Assembly (NCBI RefSeq): GCF_964340395.1
Contig: NC_135559.1
Coordinates: forward strand, 13,862,759 to 13,926,758
Length of the DNA stretch: 64,000 bases
From: Glandiceps talaboti
Taxonomy: Eukaryota > Hemichordata > Enteropneusta > Spengelidae
Reading direction: 5' to 3'
Of the stretch, positions 13,936 to 26,200 are shown in pieces. A program made the translations under genes and the position numbers. Positions within the stretch are counted from its first letter, which is position 1. Every line of letters begins with the position of its first letter. The notes below the pieces were generated by a model, which saw only the letters and a list, made by a program, of their open reading frames with translations, was not told the origin of the DNA and did not search any database.

Positions 13936-14799
13936 CATGTGTAGGGTTTACAGAAGAGATGTTGTGTGTGAATTGTATACAAACATATACAAAGCCCACT
14001 TTGTGATGTAAAAGCTTGCCATTACTGCAATTAGATTGCCAGCCAATATCAGGTTATCATGTGTTCTACTTTGTAGTGTATAAAAAACACAGATAAAAAG
14101 GTTCTATCTTAACATGCCAAGAATAACTGCATGCAATTCCTTTCCCTTTCACACGATTCCATCAATTTATAAAAAACTCATATCCTGATATCAGAAAACA
14201 GTATATGTTTCTCTTTGAGTCAAATTACACCGATATATCAGTTGCCTTTCACATTTGTTGCATGTATTTATGGAGAAGGAAATTAAAAGTTAATGAACAG
14301 CAATGTCGTGTACTATTTCTTCGTCATGTGTATGTATTCGCAGTCAATATTTCTTGAGCAAATGGACATTTCATTACCTGGCCAGATGGTATAGTAATGA
14401 GTATTAATCGTCGGCACTAATTTGTTGTTAAATTTGAAGTGTCCTATATGCGCAGATAAGAATGTCGTATGAAATTCTGACAATTTCAAGGTGCCGACAA
14501 CAGGAAGTGTTAGTACATCTTTATTCCATTTCTATCAGCTCATAAATTTGTTAGCTGTGTGTTTTTCGTAAGTAAATGCCAACAAGTTTACCATGGCGTG
14601 ATTGTAACCATATTTAGTACTTGTTTACCATGAGTTTGTTGTTTTCATCAGATGTCACACTTCCAAGTCGCATCTTGTCTAACAAGTGTTGATTTATAAG
14701 TATCTGCACTTTTTCAATTGCGTAATTAATGCAAGTGATGTTTTTGAATTTTACTCAATAAAGTCTAAATTTTTGTCCATATTTCTTGATTTTTTGCAG

Positions 14800-17408
14800 T
14801 GTTTGAAACCATGTCAGGGTATGTACAAGAATCTGTCAACGTGCATGTCAAAATGTGAGGTAAGCCATATGATTTGCTTATTATTATTTGCCAAAATTTA
14901 CCAAAAACTTTTTTTTTCAGAGAATTTTAGGTGAATTTTTACTTAGCTTTGTTTATAAAGACCAACAAGTTTCTTCAAAAGAAATTTACTTCTAAAAGTT
15001 ACATTTTTGTGTAAAAAATTGTGATTTTTCCTGTGAGCTGATTGCAGAGGAACATTTTGATAGGTTATACCATTTTATCAGAGGGATGGGAAGGGTGGCA
15101 GTGGTAAGCAGACTACAATGCAAACCCTTGCTGGACACAATTTGTCATTGACCGTGTAAACTGATTGTAATAATGTTAATGGGTGGTCAGCTCGCACGAA
15201 AATCATTCCAATTCAAAATCTGCCTGCTGGCAAGGTAAAATTGAGGTCACTGTGAGGTTATGACCTTGAGGTCTTGAAAAGATTACTGTTAGATTGTCAT
15301 TTTAGGATTTCTACTGAGAGGTAAATCTGATACAAATTTATTGTCCGTTGATGTTGTTAGAGCCGTCGGTTTGATCTACCCTATCTGTATCTGATTGCTC
15401 AATTTTCATAAGTGTATAAACTGTATGACCCCAGGAGCTTTGTGGTTGGAATATACCCCCTCTAGCACCAAGCTAATATAGCTGCATGCAGTCAACTGAA
15501 AATGTTCAATCGGGCAATCACAGCCTGATAGTAGTACAGATAAGCTAATGATGTGATTGTAAAGTTGCTGCCTCTGTGGTTTATATGCCGCCCTCGGCTA
15601 TCAAACAATCTCTTCCAGGTTATGACGTACAGAATTTTTACATTGTTACAATAAAACCATTAAATACCAGAATATAATTTTTTTTACCTTAATTGATGGT
15701 ATGTTATGTGAAGGAATACATAGATGCAATAGATGACCTAGTTAGCCCGCTAGGTCAAAGTTTTTTCTTTACTCCAGTAATGGATATACAGTTCACAAAG
15801 TATGATAGCTCATCTACAACCATAGTTTAGTCTGTTTGATTTGTTTTGATTTTATGTCAAAGTTTTAGAACCTGACTCTGAATATCTTTATTTTTTATAC
15901 ATTGAATATTATTTGTATCCTTGTAAAATGTAACACCCAAAAGTACAACTGTGGACACTGAACCTTTAACGGAACAACGTTACAAACATTGAAAGTAAAC
16001 AACTGAATTCAAAACACTTGTCACAGCATGTAGGAACTGCAGAGACTTGTATTACATTCCATCATTTGATAAGAACAGTTGTCTGGCCTCTTTACATAAT
16101 AGTTCAGGTTCACAAACAAATTTGAAGTTCCCCTGACATTTCATGTACACACAAAGAATCCATAAAGCTGTTCTTATCAAACCATGAAATGTAATGCAAC
16201 TCTTGGTACTTCCAACATGCTGTACTAAATGTTATTAATCCAATTCAGTTGGTTACTTTCCCAGTTTGCAACAGGCTCCGTTCGAGAATGCTTCCATGTC
16301 GGCAGTTGTAAATCATAAATGAATTGCCGATCATTTGACAACAAAAATGATATGTTAATGTGGAAAAAACCAATATGGAGGAAATAAGTGTGCTATTGTA
16401 TTCTGTGTATCATAAAATGATAAACAGCTGGTTCCGTAAAACACCTGTTATGAATCTAAAAGGTGACTGGTTTATTAAATAGAATTAGTATTGAGTTTTC
16501 CCTCCAAATCTGATTACATAGGACACTGCAGAGAAGGGTAATTCAATTTGAACCTCTTATCGGCCGTCAAATTCACAGCTTGGTACAGAATGAGTAAATG
16601 ACCTGGGCCCTGACCAGTGGTAATCATTTCCTCCTGTGTACCAACTATTACAAGATAAAATGTAGATTAAAATGATAAAAACCAAATCTAACTTTTAGGC
16701 CAGGTCGTTAGATTTAGCCAACTGAACTGTGTGAGTTATAGTTTTACAGTTACGCTTGTTACTTCTGAGGCTCTGATCACTTCAAACTGCTGTCAACTCA
16801 AAACTGTAACTCAATACTCTTTTGATTGAAGGTTCAATGTTTTTCACTCCTATAGCTCATACTTGATGGTAGTCAGGTCTCCAACACACAATTTGTCAGT
16901 TGGCTATTGTGGGAAAGTTTAGACATTACGATATTTTGCGGGATATGCTACTATACTATTCTAGCATAATTGACGGAAATTGACAGCCATCCCTACCAAA
17001 GATGATGTTTAAATTCCGATGTAACTGTTTTGTATTTTGAAATACTTGATTACATATATGATGAAGTGCAGAACTACCCCCCCCCCCCCCCCCCCCTTCC
17101 TTCTCCCCCTCTTTAAATGGCTAATGGTCAGATTGTATTTTTGGTTGTTCATACTATCTCATTATGTGTTTTGTTGTATGCTTTGTTGTCACAGAGTATT
17201 GATGACGATGAGTGTTTTGCCAGTTGTGAGTTTATTAAAACTATCCATAAAAATAAAGCCGGTGAGTGTCCCAATCCGGAAGAAGCTACTGCATTCGCTG
17301 CAGCATGCCTAGAAGAATGCGCAGAAGACATGGAGTGTGGTGAAGCACTGAAATGCTGTCCGAACACGTGTGGACATACCTGCCAAGAACCAGTAGATCG
17401 GTTTAAGG
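14800..17408 (+). CDS. ANOS1: ANOS1 Cys-rich end plus WAP exons
   Basis: The 60-nt first exon encodes CLKPCQGMYKNLSTCMSKCE, the last cysteines of the anosmin Cys-rich domain. It joins in phase 0 to a 214-nt exon with eight WAP-type cysteines (FASCEF, GECPNPEE, AACLEEC, MECGEALKCC, NTCGHTC). A 19-20-base C run and TTCTCC-rich DNA lie about 100 bp before the WAP exon, whose acceptor is TTGTTGTCACAG. WAP domains resemble protease inhibitors; inhibition by anosmin is not established from sequence. Confidence 0.93.
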
Positions 17409-20192
17409 GTAAGTCTACTACAACTTCAGCCACTCTGTACACTTAGTTTAGTTTCATTGTTACATACTTAAAATTTATGCAACATTCTGTAATATACAAC
17501 AGCGGCAGTCTAGGTTTCGGTTTACTAAGATAGACACAAACAAACACTGTTTTGTTTGATGTGATGTTTGATGTAGCCTACACAAGTTGGGTGAAAGCAG
17601 TTCCTATGTTATGTGGTATATAAATCACCTTGTAATCAAGACAGTGTAAACACTGGAAATCCCTCAAATATAAGATCATGGAAGTCACATCAGAAATGCC
17701 ACTCTATTGTGAGTATACTTAAACCAACAGATATACAATAGTTTATGTCAACATATGGTGCAACTGTAGTTTTAGTTTGTGTCTATCTTAGTAAGTCAAA
17801 ACCAAAATTGCTGTGGTCGTTAAAAGTTCTACAGTCAGAATGAGACTGATGTTAAAACTCATGTCTTGTATGTAAATGAGATGTTAATGTCAAGCAAGCC
17901 ATATATGGAAGATTGGAGTCTCAATATTTTATGCAACAAAGGATGGCAAGCATTTGATTTTAGCAAAGAAACTTCTATTGCTTGTCATGATTTCATTTTA
18001 AACATCATTTAGTATCGTATGGAATTTTTGATAATTTATACCACACTGTGAACTCAATAAAGAAAATTCTCATATGTGAATGGCAGACATTTTTTTTTTC
18101 AAAAATGGTAATTTTTTGTTGATGACCTACAGGTACACCAGCTTTACCACCAAATCACCCCTTTGTGATCCTTAGTGGCAACAAAGATACATTTATTGTC
18201 ACCTGGTTACCGTCTCCAGAAAACAATAGCAGCGATGTGATTGTGTATTCCTTAGAAATGAGGGGGAATATAGGAGAACATGCAAGTCATGCCCATATGT
18301 GGGACTGGCAGACAGTTGCACAGGTAAGTTACCATAGTAACCAACATTACCATGACAACATGGTAGGTGATAATTTGGCAGGTTTTAGTGTGCGACAGGA
18401 GAGTTACCCCGAGGCCAGTTTTGAGTTATGAGTTTGATCCTGAAAGGCGTGATTTAGATAAAACTTCAATAATTGTTTGTTTTCTTCTTTGTGGGGTGGG
18501 GACCTGCAACATGCAACATCATATGTTGATGGGACAGTGTTATGTTGCCATGGCACCATTGAAATTTGCTTTGACAACATACAACATAAATTCTATTTTA
18601 AAATTGTAAGTTGTCAGTAAAATAATAATACTTTTGATAAAGTTATGGAATGACCCACTGTTTTCTCTAGATTTAAAAAAAAACCCAAGGATATCTTATT
18701 CTCAGAATATTTGTCAAAATTAAAACTTTTTGCTGAAGAGTTGTAGGAAATAAATGAGAACAATTTAAGATATACATTTGCAATAAATAATTGAGTTCTT
18801 GGGTTGAAGAGAAAAAAATTATTATAACTGTACTAGAACGTGGGAATTGACTTTTAATGGACTTCAAAAGGACAAGATCTCACAAATGTGGCTCTCAACA
18901 GTTTCCCACTTGAAATGTCAGACATTCTGCAAATATTGACCTCCATGACAAAAAAAACCATGTCAACACTTCACACATTAGAAAGCACTGAGGTAGAAGT
19001 AGTTGTCTTTTTAATTTTATTTGCCTAGTATCAAAAGATAAAGTATGTATGCCAAACTTTAAGTCTTGGAAGTGTCGGTTTAAAAGACATTTTTCATTTT
19101 TAAGTGCATTTAAAACCGTGAAGCTTAAGTAGTCTTAAATAAACGGAGTAAAAAAACTTGTCTGTCCGACAGGATAATGTGATAAATGTTATGTCACAGG
19201 CTGTTGTGTACGTGGTAAATGTGCTGGGAGCTGTCATCAACAACAAATAAGTCTATCTATTACATTGTAATTTACATATTACCAAATATGGATAGTTATG
19301 TAAATTATTGCCAAATATGGATGGTTTTATAAATTATTACCAAATATAGCTATGTAAATTATTACTATATATGGATGTTTACTTAAATTATTACCAAATA
19401 TAGTTATGTAAATTATTACCAAATATGGTTAGTTATGTAAATTATTGCCAAATATGGGTGGATTTATAAATTATTACCGTATATTAAATATAATAAAGAG
19501 AAATAGTTCGAACAATTGGGATGAAATGAAGAGAATATAACTTTTGTTCGTTATGATCTTGAACAAAAAAATTTCAACATTTGTTGTTGTTTGTTTTGTT
19601 GCAGTCCACTGATGTTCTTGTCACAATTAACACAGTACTTCCAGGAAGATGGTACGAGTTCCGAGTATCTGCTGTGAATATGAACGGAACACAAGGATAT
19701 ACAGAATCTAGTATACCAATGAAACTAGAAGATGGTAAGTTGAGATGATTTGTAACTGATGTCAAGAAAGATAGATTTCCTTGAAGTCCTGGAAACTCAT
19801 GCCAGGAAAATTCTTGGTCAGATCATTCTTGGGGATAATGAACTTATGAAACGTTGCAAAATGTTCAAACGTCATGTGACATGTCTTAAATAAACAGCAA
19901 CTGATAAAGACACCAGGAGAGGACACAATGTTTGAAATACTGAATGTTTCTTTCGTTTCAGATCCGAATCCGCCAGGTCCTCCTCGTAACATAACGCAGG
20001 GTAAATCGGAGTACATGGGTACCGGTAAGGTCAATACGTACATACTGTGGGAGGAACCAAAATACAGCGTCCTGCCAATTGTGAGGTATCGAGTGTATTA
20101 CAGTCGGAGGTTGAAAATGGTCCGACCAATGTATGTGCCTTTACAAGAACATAGAAGACATGTTCCAGGGGTAGGTCAAAACAATATTGCAT

Positions 20193-20228
<36 letters not shown>

Positions 20229-23200
20229 GTATTAGAGTTCTCTCCCCACAACGAACATGTGTTCCATTCTAGCAGTACAGGAACTATCATCATATTCAGA
20301 CATATTAAATCAGTTTTCTTAAGTTTTTTGATGTTTTAATTTTCAGGATCAACATTACATCAAGTTAGAAAATCTCCATATAGACACAGAATATTTCATT
20401 CAGATCCAAGCATTTTCACAGTGGGGTAAAAGCAGACTACGCAGTGAACGAACTTCCAAAACAATACTTACACCCTACATAGCGCAGTCAGGTGAGTCAA
20501 TCTTGTGGTATCTTGTCTGTTATTTCATGTAGAAATAGTTTTGGACAAATTTTCTGGAAAGTGATTCCAAAAAGTGAAGAATTTTACCATCTTTCTGTAT
20601 GTCCAAGTATCCAACCAGAGTAAGGTACAACCAGTGACAGCCAAGCATTGACAAGCAGAACCTGTTACAAACAGGGAAAGTAAACAACTGAATTGGACTA
20701 ATAAAACATTAAAGTATACAGTTGTGATACAGCACCATTGGTACTGTCTTTTAAAAACCTGTTTGCTCAAATTCCTCTTTCAATATAGATGGAGTAATAT
20801 TACCGGGAGATCCAACTGGAATAAAAGTTCCCAGTTCTATGCCTCCAGGACCACTTGATGGTGTTACGGTAGAAAGACCATTTTGGCATCATGATAAACT
20901 GAAAGCACATGTCTCTTGGGGCCAGCCAAAGAGTAAGTACTGATTTACTCGAGTCTAGAGCTATTATATGTGTATGGCGCCCTCAATGGCTCTATGCACA
21001 TTTTCGTTTGTTTTAGTACACTATGTTTTTACTTAGGGTTCTTTTGGATCAATGTTTCAACCATTGATAAACTTAAAACACCCATGTCCTGGGACCAGCC
21101 ACTGAGTAAGTATTAATTTGTTAGTGTTCTTTGGATTTTAGCATATGACGCGCCCTCTGTGGTGGTGTGCACAGTATGTTTTGTTTTAACACAGTATCGT
21201 TTGTGCTTGCGGTTCATTTAGACCAATAAGTATATTGCAATATTTGCTTTCAGATGCCTTAACTTGTGGTTATCAAATTTTTTCAGTGTTAATCAAATTT
21301 TACTGATTTTTTTCAATTTTTTCCAAATTTTTTGCAACTACTTTATTCATCAACTTCTGTGTCAAAACTTTGGTGTGTACACTAGGTCTGTAATGCTTGT
21401 CAACACATTGTAATTATAATTTTATATATTGTGTTACAGCTGGTGCTAAAGCAACGAGATTTATGATTTACTGGGGTGCGACAAATTGTATCGGACCTAG
21501 ACCATCGTCAACACTTGGTGCTACGTCACATGTGAGTATCGGATCATCTACCCTCCCTCTTAGCCTTCCCACAATATTTGGTCAGATTTCCCTCCCCAAA
21601 ATTAATAATAGACTGTTCTTGCAATGCTTTTACCATCTAATCAGCACCCCTCCATGATGTATGGTTTATCCGCAGCCTAGATTGAGAGGTGTGTGTTTGC
21701 ATATGGAGTCATGCAACTTATGATGTGTGTGTACAGTGTGTGGATTGTACAGAACCCTAGGTGGCAGATAATGAAGGGCGCCACCTAGTGATGAAATAAT
21801 GAAATTATTCTTGACCAACTGCAGTACTAATATTTAACATGCTAATTGTTGTTGGTAAAAATTAATTGTACATTTAAACTTATTAAAAGGTGACATGAAA
21901 GTTTGATCGTGTGTTTGTAGGATGTGTTGTTTGTTTGTTTGTTTGTTTGTGTGGTGACTGTTTTGTAGGATGTGTCGTATGTTTGTTTGTGTGATGATAG
22001 TGTGTTTGTAGGATGTGTTGTTTGTTTGTTTGTTTGTGTGGTGACTGTTTTGTAGGATGTGTTGTATATTTGTTTGTGTGGTGACTGTTTTGTAGGATGT
22101 GTTGTATATTTGTGTGGTGACTGTTGGTAGAATGTGTTATACATTTGTTGTACGCTGACTGTTTGTAGAATGTGTTGTACGTTTGTGTGGTGACTGTTTG
22201 TAGGATGTTATTTGTTTGTTTGTGTGATGATAGTGTGCTTGTAGGATGTGTCGCATGTTTGTTTGTTTGTGTGGTGTTTTTTTTTGAAAGATTATCCCTC
22301 ATGTCAATGCTGCAGATTAAATGGTTGCTATGCTGCAGGTTTTATGGTTGTTATGTTGCCGCTTGTCCTGCTACAGTTGCTGCATGCAGCTTTCTGTATT
22401 CTGTGCTCCTGTTCATGCTGCAGTGATGTTGTGTGGTTACTATTGCATGGCACTTTAAGGAACTGATTCACCCATCCCCCCACCTCGTCCCTCTTTTCCA
22501 TCAACACAATCCCCACAAAAGATTTAACAAAAACAAAGGCGGCATCATAAGGATAAATTAACAAAATTTGTCAATAAAAATATAATTGGCATGTCAAAAA
22601 TTATTGTAAAATTTACCAATCATATGAAATTCGATTTTGTGATCTTAAATTCTGTTCAGAGAGACGGAAGAGAACGGCCACGGATGAAAGGGGCCACCAG
22701 CCTTGTAAGTTGGTTTGCGTGAGTTTCATAGACACTTCAAGCTTGTCCTCCAGTCAAAGGACAAATTGCACGTGCATGTCTAATGAGTGTTTTCATGCCT
22801 GAAATGTGCAGTTTTTATTTGTCTGTCACTAACTGTTACACTACGCCCTCATCCTCAGTTGCTGTTTTTTTGCATTTTGAATCATTTTGTTTGTAGTTTA
22901 AGCCATTGTGTTATGTTACAATATTGTTATTTTTGGGTTAGTTGTCAAAATTAATCTGTTTTATCCTAATTGTTCATTTTTTTATATCGATTATAGTTTG
23001 CTCTTTCACTGCTTTTGTTTTCCCGCCAAAAAAAACCAAACATCCAAGAACTCATTAGTAGTGTACTGTACAAAGAATTCTTCTTTAATGATTCTAAAAC
23101 ATGGAGATATCATCTCCATATTAGGTCAAATTTTAAGGGAAAAAAAACACTTTTTAAAAAAAAAATGGGAAAATGGTGGCAGTGAAAGAGCTTTTATTAT

Positions 23201-26200
23201 ATCTAACAAATACATCATCACTAAAATATTATCCAAATATTTTACGTTTTCAAATGCTGCATGTCACCAAACTACATATCAGTATACTTACCAGTTACAT
23301 TATCAGCCTGTACATACCTGTCCAATGCAAATGGAATGATCCTATTTAGAAATAAACAATAGGATCATACCATTATTGTTTTGGATAGGTTAGATATTCT
23401 CATTTTACCACCAATGCACCACCAGAATTTATGACCAAACTTTTGCTTGCCTTAACATGCTATGGCATTGCTGAATTTCTGTAGATTTTGCTGTTTGATG
23501 ATAACTTATTCATCCGAAACATGAGATTTTCAGTAAGTTTTTCAGCAAATACCATATTTGGTAAGAAAACTGAAATTAAGTGCTTTGGTTGGAAAATTCA
23601 AAATGGCCGCCAAGGAAAATTCAAAATGGCTGTTTATATGAAGGTGACAAGAAATGCATACATTATCACAAAAAAAAGTGTTTATATTTATATTTTGAAA
23701 TAGTTTTTGTCATGAATCAAAACTGTGGTATTAACTCTGTTCCTGTTATGTTTTTGTTTTTTTGATAACTAACATCAAAAATATGTAAGTACAACAAATT
23801 GTGAAAAAAACTGACTTGTGAATTCATGTTTGCGTTTTTTCCAGGACAAATCTTTTGATATTTATGACTTAGAATTTGACTGCCAATACGAAGTAAAGAT
23901 CCGTCCTGCTGCGTCAGATGGGAATCTTGGACCAGAAAGTATTATACATTTCTTCACTCACCCATGTCAAGCAGTGGTAGTTAAAGGGAGACGTTATCCT
24001 AACTGTTCAACACCAGGTATTTGAATAGTGTTTAATCCTGTTGTGCCCAACTCACAGCTAAAACAGGCAGTGTTTGCCAGAAGACTATATGTAACATAGA
24101 CATTATTACAGCTAAAACAGGCAGTGTTCACCAGAAGACTATATTTAACATAGACAATATTACAGCTAAAACAGGCAGTGTTCACCAGAAGACTATATTT
24201 AACATAGACAATATTACAGCTAAAACAGGCAGTGTTCACCAGAAGACTATATTTAACATAGACAATATTACAGCTAAAACAGGCAGTGTTTGCCAGAAGA
24301 CTATATGTAACATATACATTATTACAGCTAAAACAGGCAGTGTTCACCAGAAGACTATATTTAACATAGACAATATTACAGCTAAAACAGGCAGTGTTCA
24401 CCAGAAGACTATATTTAACATAGACAATATTACAGCTAAAACAGGCAGTGTTTGCCAGAAGACTATATTTAACATAGACAATATTACAGCTAAAACAGGC
24501 AGTGTTCACCAGAAGACTATATTTAACATAGACAATATTACAGCTAAAACAGGCAGTGTTTGCCAGAAGACTATATGTAACATATACATTATTACAGCTA
24601 AAACAGGCAGTGTTCACCAGAAGACTATATTTAACATAGACAATATTACAGCTAAAACAGGCAGTGTTCACCAGAAGACTATATTTAACATAGACAATAT
24701 TACAGCTAAAACAGGCAGTGTTTGCCAGAAGACTATATTTAACATAGACAATATTACAGCTAAAACAGGCAGTGTTCACCAGAAGACTATATTTAACATA
24801 GACAATATTACAGCTAAAACAGGCAGTGTTTGCCAGAAGACTATATTTAACATAGACAATATTACAGCTAAAACAGGCAGTGTTCACCAGAAGACTATAT
24901 TTAACATAGACAATATTACAGCTAAAACAGGCAGTGTTTGCCAGAAGACTATATTTAACATAGACAATATTACAGCTAACACAGGCAGTGTTCACCAGAA
25001 GACTATATTATCATTGAAATGTATATGTTATGTACAGTCTTCTGATGAACCCCTTCCTGTTTTAGCTGTAAATGTATATGTTATGTGCAGTCTTCTGACG
25101 ACCCTACCTGTTTCAGCTGTAAATCCGGCATTTTCTTTACAAACGTAGACCACATTGCTTGTGTGTGGTATAAAATGTTTTGTCAGAAAAATTAACATTT
25201 GATATAATTTCTAATTTTGTTGGAAAAATGACTTTTTATTGTTTCTGATTTTAAAGCACCTGATATGCTGCCAAAGCCAATGAATTTATCCTACATCATG
25301 GTTGTCAATAACTCGCCAGAAATAGAATGTCAGTTTCATTGGCGGTCTCCAGAATTAGCACCTGGTCTTGAAATTTCTGGCTATAAAGTCACCTGGGCAG
25401 AGAAAATGCCCTCACCAGATGGTCTCCAAGGAAGTGAAGGGTTTCCTGTTATTGACAGGCGGACAGAAAATACACGAGATCTACCTCAGGTATGTCAACT
25501 GTGTGTCAACATTGAAAAGTGGTCTTTGACAGATTTTTCTAAAATTCCATCTGCTGTCGTTGGTAGATGTTCCAATTTTATTTTCTATTGCATACTGTAA
25601 AATACACTAATTAAGCATTAACAAGAAATGGCTCAATCATTCTAATGTGAAAGTTACCTGTCTAGTCCTCAGTGATGTTTACCCTGGCTTGATGTCAGTG
25701 TGTAAATAGTATGAATAAACATTTCATAAGATCCAATTGTTTGTCAACAAATGGTAAATGTACGGCAAACTGATAGAATATGCCATATTTTAGTTTCTGA
25801 AGTTTCGGCCATCTTGTAGATGTTACGATTCAAGAGGTGCAGATGTAATTACTTGCTTGTTAACAAAATGTGGTAGACTTTGATCATGAAGCGATAGTCC
25901 ATGCTTCAGCAAGTACAGCAGTAAAGGATGATAAAACTGGAGAATCACACACAGTTTTAGATTCTATGTTGTCTTTATACAGTAAATAGATTGTAAACTA
26001 TACCAGTGTCTTTTGTGTTTTCTGATGAGGATCGTCGACCAAGACAAGTTGAAATCGCACTGCTAAAAACTTTGAACTGCTTTTGCATTAAAACCTTTGT
26101 AAATCATTTGATCTACTAAGCTGATGAACATTATTGGTGATATGTCATTTGATTTTACAGGACAAACTGTGCGTCACTATAACACAATTGAAGTTTGACA

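Noticed and set aside
17149-17442. Minus-strand ORF opposite the WAP exon
   Set aside because: It is the shadow of the conserved plus-strand anosmin exon.
24054-25010. Regular repeats considered as a CRISPR array
   Set aside because: Units are contiguous 54-bp copies with no unique spacers, inside an intron of an animal gene.
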